From contig NZ_OY776414.1 of NCBI RefSeq assembly GCF_963675585.1, forward strand, positions 2,831,001 to 2,895,000: 64,000 nt of DNA, given 5' to 3'. Positions within the stretch are counted from its first letter, which is position 1. Every line of letters begins with the position of its first letter. Position numbers and translations under genes: made by a program. This DNA is from an uncultured Draconibacterium sp. (GTDB lineage: Bacteria > Bacteroidota > Bacteroidia > Bacteroidales > Prolixibacteraceae). The notes under the pieces were generated by a model. The model saw nothing but the letters and a program-made list of their open reading frames with translations, did not search any database and was not told the DNA's origin. This document shows, in pieces, positions 54,650 to 63,153 of this stretch.

Positions 54650-57463
54650 ATGAAGAGAAACCTATTTACTTTATTGGCAATACTTTGTGTTGCACCTTTT
54701 ATTTCTTTCGCACAAGGAATGTTAGATCAGCCGGTTCCGGTTGATGCTGCTGTTCGGATGGGCAAGTTAGCAAACGGAATGACTTATTTTATCCGTCACA
54801 ACGAAGAGCCAAAAGAACGCGTTAGTTTTTATATGATTCAAAATGTTGGAGCCCTGCTCGAAGAGGACAATCAAAATGGATTGGCTCACTTTTTAGAGCA
54901 TATGGCATTTAACGGTACTGAAAATTATCCGGAAAAAGGATTTTTAGATTACCTCGAAAAAAATGGCGTTGCATTCGGCCGAAATATTAATGCCTACACA
55001 TCCTTTAACGAAACCGTTTATAACTTAAGCGATGTTCCGTCTACCCGTGAAGGATTAATCGACTCGTGCTTGCTGGTACTTCACGACTGGTCTGATTTTC
55101 TTCTTTTAACTGATGAAGAAATTGATGCAGAACGTGGCGTAATTTCGGAAGAGTGGAGAACTCGCCGCAATGCAAGTTTCAGAATGAGAAGCGTTTGGTT
55201 CCCGGTGGTTTTTGAAGGATCGAAATGGGCAGAACGTGATATTATCGGAGATTTAGACATTATTAAAAACTTCGAACCGGAAACATTAAGAAAGTTTTAC
55301 CACGATTGGTACCGCACCGATTTGCAGGCAATTGCTGTAGTTGGCGACATTGATGTAGACCAGGTTGAAGTAAAAATTCAGGAAATGTTTTCTAAAATTC
55401 CGGCAGTGGAAAATGAAAATCCACGTCCTGTTTTTGAAATACCTGAACACGACGAAACAAAGTTTGTATTGGCAACCGACAAAGAAGCCACAAATTCGTC
55501 GATTCAAATTATGATCAAGCACAAAGCCACGGCTCCTGCAGATAAAAACATTGGCTATTTACGCGACGATTACATTGCCAATTTGTTTAATCAAATGACC
55601 CGCGACCGCATCCAGGAATTGCTTCAAAAAGGAAATCCACCATTTATAAACGGAGGCGTTTCCGTTGGAGGATTTGTTCGTGGTTACGATGCTGCTTATA
55701 TTACTGCTACAGCCAATCCGAACATGGAAGATGTTGGCCTAAAGGCAATTTACACCGAAACACAACGTCTGGTTCGGCATGGTTTTACGGAAGGCGAACT
55801 AAACCGAGCAAAAGTAAACCTGCTTACCGCAATGGAAAGTGCTTACAAACAGCGCGACAAAATTTCAAACGACCAGTATGTGAGTGGTATTCAGGAATAC
55901 TTCTTAACAGGCGAGCCTTTAACCGATGCTGAATTTGACTGGCAATTCGGGCAGGCAATTCTTGAGACCATTTCGTTGGTAGATGTAAATGCAATGGCAA
56001 CAGATATGTTGGTTGATAAAAACCGGGTAATTCTGATAACCGGCCCCGAAGAAGGCGTAACACATTTAAATGAAACCGATGCTTTGGCGATACTTTCGGA
56101 AGTAGAAGAATCGGAAATTGAACCTTACGAAGATACTGCTGAAGCAGCTTCGTTAATTGAAGGAGAATTGCCGGGAGCCGAAATTGTGTCGGTAAAAACA
56201 CTGGACGAGCTAAATGCCGTTGAATGGAAGCTGGCAAACAATGCAACTGTGGTTTTCAAAAAAGTTGATTACGAAAAAGATCAGGTTAACTTAAAAGCCT
56301 ACAGTCCGGGCGGAACTTCGTTGTTTAGCACCGATGACTTACAAACCGCGAGTATGGTAGCTACATTTATGGATGCTTTTGGTGTTGGTGATTTTGATGC
56401 AATCGCGCTGAAAAAAATGCTGACAGGTAAAAAAGTAGGATTATCGGTAAACATAGGTGACCTTTCTGAAGAATTTAACGGTAGCAGCACCCCAAAAGAT
56501 TTTGAGACAATGATGCAACTTTTGTACCTGCAGTTTTCAAATCCGCGTTTCGATCAGGAAGCCTACGAAGCTTTAAAAAGCCGTTATGTAGCCTATTTGT
56601 CTAACATGGCGAACAATCCGAAAAAGATTATGAGTGACTCGATTAGTTTGATTGTTACCGATCATAACGAACGCACAAAACTCATGAGTGCAACGATGTT
56701 TGATGAAATCTCATTTGAAAAAATGGAAGAACTGTATAACGATCGTTTTACCGATGTTGGCGACTTTACATTTTTTATTGTTGGAAATATTGAGGAAGAA
56801 GTTGCAAAAGAAATGGCTGTAAAATACATTGGCTCGCTAGCTGATTCGCCACGGGAAGAAGACTGGGTAGATCACAATGTGAATATGCCAAAAGGAACAA
56901 CAGAGAAAAAAATTGAAGTTCCGCTGGAAACTGAAAAAGCCAATGTAAACGTGTTTGTACGCCAGGAAATGGATTACACCGCGGAAAGCAATCTGAAACT
57001 ACAGATTTTAAAAGAAATTCTTAATTTACGCTACACTGAAGAAATTCGTGAAAAAGAGGGTGGTACTTACGGTGTTGGTTTGGGTGCTGCTTCACGCAAA
57101 TTTCCAACAGCGCGAAAAACCCTTCAAATGGTATTTGATGCCGATCCTGAAAAAGCTGACCACCTGAAATCAATCCTTTTCAGAGAAATTGATAAGATTG
57201 TTGAAAACGGACCAACACAAGTTGATTTGGACAAAGTGGTTTTAAACATGAAGAAAAACCGCGAGCAAGCCAAAGAGCATAATAAATATTGGCTCAATGT
57301 TTTACACGACGAATATTATTACGGCTTTAACACCGATGCAAAAGAAAACTTCGATGATATTGTAGATGCTATGACAATTGCTCAGGTTCATGAATTTGCA
57401 AAGAAATTTTACACTGGTGCCGATATAGTTGATATCGTATTTTTACCGAAAAAAGCAGAATAA
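54650..57463 (+). CDS. M16-family zinc metalloprotease (PqqL-like)
   Basis: 937 residues. Signal peptide (MKRNLFTLLAILCVAPF, cleavage near SFAQ-G). Inverted zinc motif HxxEH in HFLEHMAFNGTENYP at about residue 84, with the distal glutamate region in ERGVISEEWR. The second half is an inactive M16 repeat, and the full length is that of a one-chain clamshell enzyme. It degrades peptides in the periplasm. Monocistronic, ended by a strong hairpin. Confidence 0.93.
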   Translation: MKRNLFTLLAILCVAPFISFAQGMLDQPVPVDAAVRMGKLANGMTYFIRHNEEPKERVSFYMIQNVGALLEEDNQNGLAHFLEHMAFNGTENYPEKGFLDYLEKNGVAFGRNINAYTSFNETVYNLSDVPSTREGLIDSCLLVLHDWSDFLLLTDEEIDAERGVISEEWRTRRNASFRMRSVWFPVVFEGSKWAERDIIGDLDIIKNFEPETLRKFYHDWYRTDLQAIAVVGDIDVDQVEVKIQEMFSKIPAVENENPRPVFEIPEHDETKFVLATDKEATNSSIQIMIKHKATAPADKNIGYLRDDYIANLFNQMTRDRIQELLQKGNPPFINGGVSVGGFVRGYDAAYITATANPNMEDVGLKAIYTETQRLVRHGFTEGELNRAKVNLLTAMESAYKQRDKISNDQYVSGIQEYFLTGEPLTDAEFDWQFGQAILETISLVDVNAMATDMLVDKNRVILITGPEEGVTHLNETDALAILSEVEESEIEPYEDTAEAASLIEGELPGAEIVSVKTLDELNAVEWKLANNATVVFKKVDYEKDQVNLKAYSPGGTSLFSTDDLQTASMVATFMDAFGVGDFDAIALKKMLTGKKVGLSVNIGDLSEEFNGSSTPKDFETMMQLLYLQFSNPRFDQEAYEALKSRYVAYLSNMANNPKKIMSDSISLIVTDHNERTKLMSATMFDEISFEKMEELYNDRFTDVGDFTFFIVGNIEEEVAKEMAVKYIGSLADSPREEDWVDHNVNMPKGTTEKKIEVPLETEKANVNVFVRQEMDYTAESNLKLQILKEILNLRYTEEIREKEGGTYGVGLGAASRKFPTARKTLQMVFDADPEKADHLKSILFREIDKIVENGPTQVDLDKVVLNMKKNREQAKEHNKYWLNVLHDEYYYGFNTDAKENFDDIVDAMTIAQVHEFAKKFYTGADIVDIVFLPKKAE

Positions 57464-57480
57464 AAATTAGCTACGAAAAC

Positions 57481-57520
57481 AAAAAGCCGGATGTTTTAAT
57501 AACATCCGGCTTTTTGTTTT
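57481..57520 (+). terminator. rho-independent terminator after the M16 protease
   Basis: A perfect 15-bp stem (57481-57495 with 57501-57515), 5-nt loop, then a T-rich tail, 18 bp after the stop codon. Confidence 0.88.
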
Positions 57521-57597
57521 TCCTGTCTCGTCCTGAAATTCCCTGCAGCACAAATTCTTTCGCTTGTATTCTTGAATCCCATTTTGTTACACTACAA

Positions 57598-57645
57598 CTA
57601 AAAAGATCCGATCCTTGTTTGTCAAAATATAAAAGGATCGGATCT
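57598..57645 (-). terminator. rho-independent terminator after dsbD
   Basis: A perfect 13-bp stem (57604-57616 with 57633-57645). On the minus strand it is followed by a run of T, about 60 bp beyond the dsbD stop. It faces the M16 terminator on the other strand. Confidence 0.7.
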
Positions 57646-57704
57646 CTGTGCCTAAATGAAAGAATGTTAGAGGAGGTAGTTGAACAGGAGTAAAATTTAC
57701 CTGT

Positions 57705-59636
57705 TTACTCTTTAAATGCCTCAACTCCCGTCTTTAACCAATCGGCAAAACTTCTTGGATCGGAGTTATAACTGTAACCATCGACCAACTCTTTTTCGGT
57801 GTGATCAACTATTACATAATAAGGTTGTGTATTTCTATTGTACCTCGAAATCTGAAAGTCGGTCCATTTATTTCCTACCGTACGAATTTTCTTACCGGTT
57901 GTCTCTGAGATAAACTGCTCATCTTCCGGAAGTTTCTCACGCAAATCAACATACAATGAAACGATCACGTATTCTTCCAGAAACATATTTTTAACTTCCT
58001 GATCAACCCACACATTGTCTTCCATTTTTCGGCAATTGGTACACCCCTTACCGGTAAAGTCGATAAGTAACGGTTTACCTGTTTCTTTTGCATAGGCCAG
58101 TGCCTTGTCATAATCATCAAACAAAGGTATTCCATGTGGCCCGGTGTGTATACCCAGCGCCATTGTTCCCGTGGTATGACCATCGGTTACGAAACCAGCA
58201 GGTTGCGATTTACCCACGCCCAATGGCGATTCTGCATAATCAACAGGAGGAGGGAAACCACTGATTAACTTAACAGGTGCCCCCCATAATCCGGGAATCA
58301 TATAAATTACAAACGCAAAAACTACCGTTCCCAACACAAAACGCGAAACTGGTAAATGTGTCATTGGTGAATCATGCGGTAATCTAATCTTACCCCATAA
58401 ATAAAGTGCGAGTCCGATAAATATGGCAATCCAGATGGCAAAAAATTCTTCACGCTCGATAATTCGAAGATCAAGAACCATATCGGCAATGGAAAGGAAT
58501 TTAAACGCAAATGCAAATTCAAGAAAACCAAGCACCACTTTAACCGAGTTCAACCAGCCACCAGATTTTGGCAAACTGTTTAGCCAACCGGGGAAAGCAG
58601 CAAATAAAGCAAAAGGAATTGCAAGAGCAGAAGAGAATCCCAACATACCCACTACCGGTGCCATTCCACCACTGCGTGCCGCCTCAACAATTAGGGCACC
58701 AACAATTGGTCCGGTACACGAAAATGAAACCAATGCCAAGGCAAATGCCATAAAAAAGATGCCCAACAAGCCTCCTTTATCCGCTTTTTTATCCACAGCA
58801 TTTACCCAACTACTGGGTAAAACAATTTCGAATGCCCCCATGAACGAAAAAGCAAAAACAAAAAGTAAAAGTGCGAAAAACAGGTTAAACCATGGATTTG
58901 TAGATAAACTATTCAAACTTTCGGCACCAAAAACTGCGGTTACAACAGTTCCTAATATTACATATATTATTATAATTGAAACACCGTACCAAATTCCGTT
59001 TCGAATTCCGGCAGCCTTAGTTTTGCTCTGTTTTGTAAAAAAACTCACCGTCATTGGTATCATCGGAAAAACACATGGTGTCAACAAAGCTGCCATTCCA
59101 CCAAGAAAAGCGATAAAGAAAATACTCCAGTAATTCCGGTCGGAACCAGCTTTTTCCGGAGTAGAAGTCTCTTTAACCTGTGCTGTTTCGCCCTCTAATT
59201 CGAATGAGAATTCTTCATCCATTGGAGGAGTACAAGTTTCGTCGTTACAACTCATAAACTCCAGATAACCTGAAACTTTTCCGGTTCCGTTAACTTTTAC
59301 TTTTTGGGTAAAAACAACTTCTCCTTCAAAATACCGCAAATTCATTTGAAAAGAATTATCAAATGTTTCAATTGATTCTTTGCTGGCATTTACCTCGCCA
59401 ATTAACTCGACATTTTCAAGATTCTCGAAGTTAAAGGATGTTTTAATTGGTCCGCCTTCCGGAAGATCGGTGGAATACAAGTGCCATCCGTTTTCAATTT
59501 CGGCAGTTAAAATAAGCTCAAACTCATTCGCTGAAATTTGCTTCTGCGAAAAACTCCAATTTACAGGATTTACAATTTGTGCGTTTGCAATTACAGCAGC
59601 TACCAGCAAGGTGAAAGTAAATAGTATACGTCTCAT
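57705..59636 (-). CDS. dsbD: thiol:disulfide interchange protein DsbD
   Basis: 643 residues. Signal peptide (MRRILFTFTLLVAAVI, cleavage near ANAQ), periplasmic alpha domain with a cysteine pair (SCNDETC at about 129-135), eight-segment membrane core with cysteines in TPCVFPMIPM and SCTGPIVG, and a C-terminal thioredoxin-like domain with CTNC (FTGKGCTNCRKM). It passes electrons from cytoplasmic thioredoxin to periplasmic substrates. All three redox pairs are present. Confidence 0.94.
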   Translation of the reverse strand: MRRILFTFTLLVAAVIANAQIVNPVNWSFSQKQISANEFELILTAEIENGWHLYSTDLPEGGPIKTSFNFENLENVELIGEVNASKESIETFDNSFQMNLRYFEGEVVFTQKVKVNGTGKVSGYLEFMSCNDETCTPPMDEEFSFELEGETAQVKETSTPEKAGSDRNYWSIFFIAFLGGMAALLTPCVFPMIPMTVSFFTKQSKTKAAGIRNGIWYGVSIIIIYVILGTVVTAVFGAESLNSLSTNPWFNLFFALLLFVFAFSFMGAFEIVLPSSWVNAVDKKADKGGLLGIFFMAFALALVSFSCTGPIVGALIVEAARSGGMAPVVGMLGFSSALAIPFALFAAFPGWLNSLPKSGGWLNSVKVVLGFLEFAFAFKFLSIADMVLDLRIIEREEFFAIWIAIFIGLALYLWGKIRLPHDSPMTHLPVSRFVLGTVVFAFVIYMIPGLWGAPVKLISGFPPPVDYAESPLGVGKSQPAGFVTDGHTTGTMALGIHTGPHGIPLFDDYDKALAYAKETGKPLLIDFTGKGCTNCRKMEDNVWVDQEVKNMFLEEYVIVSLYVDLREKLPEDEQFISETTGKKIRTVGNKWTDFQISRYNRNTQPYYVIVDHTEKELVDGYSYNSDPRSFADWLKTGVEAFKE

Positions 59637-59813
59637 TTTTTCTTGTTTCTAGAAATATTTTATCAATCTGATTTTATGATTTGTGTGATTTTGTTGTCAC
59701 ACTTTACTTATCGTAAAGTTGACCAACCTATTTTTCAACAAATTTATCGTAATGAACAACAATTTGAGTACTTCAGTTTAACAAAACTCGCAACAATAGG
59801 TTTGAAAAAGGGT

Positions 59814-60902
59814 CTAGACCCCCTTTATTTCAGATTGAATCGAATTGTAATAGCGGGAAGCTTCTTTGCGGGTACTCACATTTAACTGCCTGTAAATGTT
59901 ATTAATATGGGTTTTAACCGTACTTAATTCAACAAAAAGTTCCGTTGCAATTTCCTTGTTGGTTTTTCCATTGGCTAAAAGCTTCAGAATTTCCTGTTGT
60001 TTTGTGGTTAAACCGGCATGTAAACTTACCTGAGTTGTTGTTTCGTGCTTCAAATGAACTTTTCTATTCTTATTCAACAATAGCACAACAAGCACCAAAA
60101 GCAAAACAATTAAAATGGCTTCTGCAATTAAGAGTTGGTCTTTCCATTTGGGCTGCACTCCGGGCATTTCACAAACCATTTCGCGAAACCCAACTAAGGT
60201 TTCAAGCAATTCGCCGTACTTTTCGGAATAAAAAGAATTGGGGTATTGCGTTTCCAGTTGTTTCTCAAAATCGAAATAAAACTCACTGTTCTTTAAAAAG
60301 TCAGTATCCTTTTCATCGATGTGATAAAGTGCATACAAGCCAACTAACGAATTGGGTGCGTTTGCAATAAAACTTCGAATATACCGATCAATATCCAGTA
60401 GAAGGAAATCACGTTTGGCAGTAGTAATGTCGGTTTTAAACTGTTCTTTTCGTGCTGCAATTTCTCTATCAAAATCCAGGATCGCAATGTTATCTTCCGA
60501 TCCTGTTATTCGATTTACAGTTAAGGTATTATTGTTAATCTCAGCGTCGATTTCAATTTCAGATTTTGCATCAAGTAAAAGATGCATGTAGTTTCGGTGC
60601 GTGCTGGTATTAAATTCTACCGCGGAATTATCGCCTTTTACCAAATACAATCTGTAAAAGCGTAAATCTTCGGGCACACCCGATGTTTGAATTAAGAACT
60701 GCCCGTCGGGTTGAATAAAAGTTTCTGCAATTATAAATTCAGGCGATGCAACAAACAAGTTTTCAGGAGAGTTTAGGGAGGCTAAGTATACCACCGGTTG
60801 CCAATCGTCCTGCAAACGAATAGTTCCTTTAATCTCCAGTGCCCGAAGCTGAAAAGTTACAATTGTTAGAAAAAAAAGAAAGATCAGATTTTTGGATTTC
60901 AT
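59814..60902 (-). CDS. membrane-tethered LuxR-type transcription regulator
   Basis: 362 residues. Signal peptide or anchor (MKSKNLIFLFFLTIVTFQL), extracytoplasmic beta-rich domain at about 22-140 that resembles DUF4369-like domains, a helical stretch, one membrane segment at about 264-286 (LLIAEAILIVLLLVLVVLLL), then a LuxR helix-turn-helix at about 300-357 (LTTKQQEILKLLANGKTNKE, STVKTHINNIYRQL). The DNA-binding end is therefore cytoplasmic and the sensor is outside. No receiver or kinase is adjacent, so it appears to be a one-component membrane regulator. Confidence 0.85.
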   Translation of the reverse strand: MKSKNLIFLFFLTIVTFQLRALEIKGTIRLQDDWQPVVYLASLNSPENLFVASPEFIIAETFIQPDGQFLIQTSGVPEDLRFYRLYLVKGDNSAVEFNTSTHRNYMHLLLDAKSEIEIDAEINNNTLTVNRITGSEDNIAILDFDREIAARKEQFKTDITTAKRDFLLLDIDRYIRSFIANAPNSLVGLYALYHIDEKDTDFLKNSEFYFDFEKQLETQYPNSFYSEKYGELLETLVGFREMVCEMPGVQPKWKDQLLIAEAILIVLLLVLVVLLLNKNRKVHLKHETTTQVSLHAGLTTKQQEILKLLANGKTNKEIATELFVELSTVKTHINNIYRQLNVSTRKEASRYYNSIQSEIKGV

Positions 60903-60930
60903 TTCTGAATCGTGTAATTACACTACGAAA

Positions 60931-60964
60931 ATAAAAAAAAGCCGCTCAATACGAACGGCTTTCC
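60931..60964 (-). terminator. rho-independent terminator after rng
   Basis: On the minus strand AAAGCCG pairs with CGGCTTT across an 11-nt loop, followed by seven or more T. It starts 4 bp beyond the rng stop and separates it from the LuxR-type gene. Confidence 0.85.
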
Positions 60965-60967
60965 TTT

Positions 60968-62518
60968 TTATAAAATAATTTCTTCCTCATTCTCGTCGAA
61001 AAAATGGTATTCCAAATAGGAATAAGAACTAACAGCTTCAACATCTACCCATTTAAAGAATTTAAGAAACCAATTTCTTTGGATACTTCTAAATCCTTTG
61101 GTTAAATAAGCTGCTACAAAAGGATGAACTTTAAGGTACAATTTTTTCTTGTTCAACTCTTTTAGTGCATATTTTACTTTGCCGTCAATTTCGTCGGCAA
61201 ATAATACTGTAGGCACAATTTTACCTGTTCCTTTACAAGTCGGACAGCTTTCCGCTGTTTCAATATTTTCCTCGGGGCGTACCCGCTGCCTGGTAATTTG
61301 CATCAGGCAAAACTTGCTCAAAGGTAAAATGTTGTGCTTGGTCCTGTCGTCAGCCATAATCTCCTTCATGTGATCATTCACAATCTGGCGATTGGCGGCG
61401 ACATGCATGTCGATGAAATCAATTACAATGATTCCACCCATGTCTCGCAACCGTAATTGTCTTGCTATTTCGTTACATGCTGCCAGGTTAACTTCCAATG
61501 CATTTTTTTCCTGGTCGTTACCGGCACGTGCACGATTACCACTGTTTACATCTATTACATGAAACGCTTCGGTATGCTCTACAATTAAATAGGCACCATC
61601 TTTAAAAGAAACTGTTTTTCCAAACGACGCTTTAATTTGTTTGTCCACCCCATAATGATCGAAAATGGGCTGACGTCCTTTGTAATACTTAACAATTTTT
61701 CTTTTGTCGGCCTGAATACTACCTATGTAATCGGCAATTTCTGTGCTAACCGAATGATCGTTTACAATAATACTGTTAAAGTCAGGATGATAAATATCGC
61801 GCAAAAGGGCTGTTGTACGGTCAATCTCGCCAATAATTAACGAAGGTGCCTGAACCCTGCTCAGCTTTTGAAATATAGTTTCCCATTTTTCGACCAAATG
61901 TCGCAGCTCCTGATCGAGCTCTGCAACTTTTTTTCCTTCGGCTACTGTTCTGATAATAACCCCATATTTTCGGGGTTTAATGCTTTGTACTAATTTTTTT
62001 AACCGGTTTTTTTCTTCGTTGGTTCTAATTTTTTGCGACACTGATATTTTGTCGCTAAATGGCATTAAAACCAGATTCCGGCCTGCAATAGAAATTTCAG
62101 ATGTTAATCGTGGACCTTTTGTTGAAATGGGTTCTTTGGCAACTTGTACCAGAACTTTCTGTCCTACTTTTAACAGTTCGTTTACTTTACCTTCTTTGTT
62201 AATGTCGGGTTCGGAATGAATCCGTGCAATGGAAGAAATTTTATTTTTACGGGACGATGCAATTCTCAGAAATTTATTGAGTGTTGCAAACTGTGGCCCC
62301 ATGTCAAGGTAATGTAAAAAAGCATCTTTACTGTAACCTACGTCGATAAATGCAGCGTTTAAACTGGGCATTATTTTTTTCACTTTGCCGAGATAAATGT
62401 CTCCGACAGCAAATTTTGCCCCGCTTCTTTCCCTACTAAGTTCAACAAGCTTTTTATTTTCCTGTAAGGCAATAACAATTTCGGATGGAGTTACATCAAT
62501 TATTAAATCGCTACTCAC
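60968..62518 (-). CDS. rng: ribonuclease E/G family protein
   Basis: 516 residues, RNase G length. S1-like domain at about 40-125 (GDIYLGKVKKIMPSLNAAF), catalytic core with aspartates in IVIDFIDM and in HVIDVNSG, and the zinc-link cysteines in SCPTCKGTGK. It lacks the C-terminal scaffold of RNase E. The start is GTG at 62518, two codons before an in-frame upstream stop. The leader carries a perfect 17-bp hairpin. Confidence 0.93.
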   Translation of the reverse strand: MSSDLIIDVTPSEIVIALQENKKLVELSRERSGAKFAVGDIYLGKVKKIMPSLNAAFIDVGYSKDAFLHYLDMGPQFATLNKFLRIASSRKNKISSIARIHSEPDINKEGKVNELLKVGQKVLVQVAKEPISTKGPRLTSEISIAGRNLVLMPFSDKISVSQKIRTNEEKNRLKKLVQSIKPRKYGVIIRTVAEGKKVAELDQELRHLVEKWETIFQKLSRVQAPSLIIGEIDRTTALLRDIYHPDFNSIIVNDHSVSTEIADYIGSIQADKRKIVKYYKGRQPIFDHYGVDKQIKASFGKTVSFKDGAYLIVEHTEAFHVIDVNSGNRARAGNDQEKNALEVNLAACNEIARQLRLRDMGGIIVIDFIDMHVAANRQIVNDHMKEIMADDRTKHNILPLSKFCLMQITRQRVRPEENIETAESCPTCKGTGKIVPTVLFADEIDGKVKYALKELNKKKLYLKVHPFVAAYLTKGFRSIQRNWFLKFFKWVDVEAVSSYSYLEYHFFDENEEEIIL

Positions 62519-62565
62519 AACCTTTGATTAATCTTTTAATTTAGTTAATACTATAGTTTATAACA

Positions 62566-62602
62566 GATTAAACCTAAAGCAATACTTGCTTTAGGTTTAA
62601 TC
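62566..62602 (-). promoter_or_regulatory. perfect 17-bp hairpin in the rng leader
   Basis: Arms 62566-62582 and 62586-62602 are perfectly complementary with a 3-nt loop. It sits 48 bp upstream of the rng start and 32 bp beyond the COX24-like gene stop. There is no T-run on either strand, so it is not a standard terminator. Possible roles: RNase-sensitive leader hairpin, attenuator or processing site. Confidence 0.6.
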
Positions 62603-62633
62603 AATATTCTCAAGATTTTATCTGAATAAAACC

Positions 62634-62726
62634 TTATTTCTTCTTCTTGTGCCTGTTCTTACGCAATCTTTTTTTGCGTTTATGAGTGGCCATCTTATGT
62701 CTCTTTCTTTTCTTTCCGCTTGGCAT
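62634..62726 (-). CDS. AURKAIP1/COX24-domain mini-protein (putative ribosomal protein)
   Basis: 30 codons plus stop, encoding MPSGKKRKRHKMATHKRKKR and ten more residues, almost all lysine, arginine or histidine. The KRHKMxTHKRKKRLRKNRHK core matches the AURKAIP1/COX24 family (mitochondrial mS38; bS22 in mycobacterial ribosomes), which sits near the decoding centre. It starts 6 bp after the HU stop on the same strand. Confidence 0.85.
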   Translation of the reverse strand: MPSGKKRKRHKMATHKRKKRLRKNRHKKKK

Positions 62727-62732
62727 AACTCT

Positions 62733-63017
62733 TTATTTTACTTGATTTTTAACTTGTGATACAAATGTTTTCGCTGGTTTAAACGAAGGAATATTGTGTG
62801 CAGGAATAATGATGGTGGTGTTCTTAGAAATATTTCTAGCTGTTTTTTCTGCTCTTTTTTTCACAACAAAACTACCGAAACCTCTCAGGTAAACATTTTT
62901 ACCATCAACCAATGAATCTTTTACGGTTTCCATAAAAGCTTCAACTGTTTTTTGAACAGTTACTTTCTCAATTCCTGTTTCTTTAGAAATTTCATTTACA
63001 ATATCTGCCTTAGTCAT
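62733..63017 (-). CDS. HU-family DNA-binding protein
   Basis: 94 residues. Typical start MTKADIVNEISKETGIEK, arm region LRGFGSFVVKKRAEKTARN and final PAHNIPSFKPAK with a short extension. It bends and compacts DNA as a dimer. Transcribed with the COX24-like gene and probably rng. Confidence 0.94.
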   Translation of the reverse strand: MTKADIVNEISKETGIEKVTVQKTVEAFMETVKDSLVDGKNVYLRGFGSFVVKKRAEKTARNISKNTTIIIPAHNIPSFKPAKTFVSQVKNQVK

Positions 63018-63067
63018 CTCTTAAAATATTTAATTTTCAATGTATTAATCGTTTTTATTCGAGTTTG

Positions 63068-63075
63068 CAAAAATA
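63068..63075 (-). promoter_or_regulatory. Bacteroidota -7 box of the HU gene
   Basis: The minus strand reads TATTTTTG, an exact TAnnTTTG, 50 bp before the HU start. No convincing -33 box. Confidence 0.4.
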
Positions 63076-63112
63076 AAAATAATTATAAAACCGAAAAGCT
63101 TTTCAATTAAAT

Positions 63113-63120
63113 TATTTTTG
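63113..63120 (+). promoter_or_regulatory. Bacteroidota -7 box of mutY
   Basis: TATTTTTG at 33 bp before the mutY ATG fits TAnnTTTG. The region is AT-rich and no -33 box is evident. Confidence 0.35.
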
Positions 63121-63153
63121 TTTTTATCAAGATTCTTAATCAGTTAGCGTAAA

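Noticed and set aside
58423-59133. Plus-strand frame of 236 codons opposite dsbD
   Set aside because: It lies wholly antisense to a clear DsbD membrane core and encodes a biased Asn/Lys/Pro-rich protein typical of a shadow frame.
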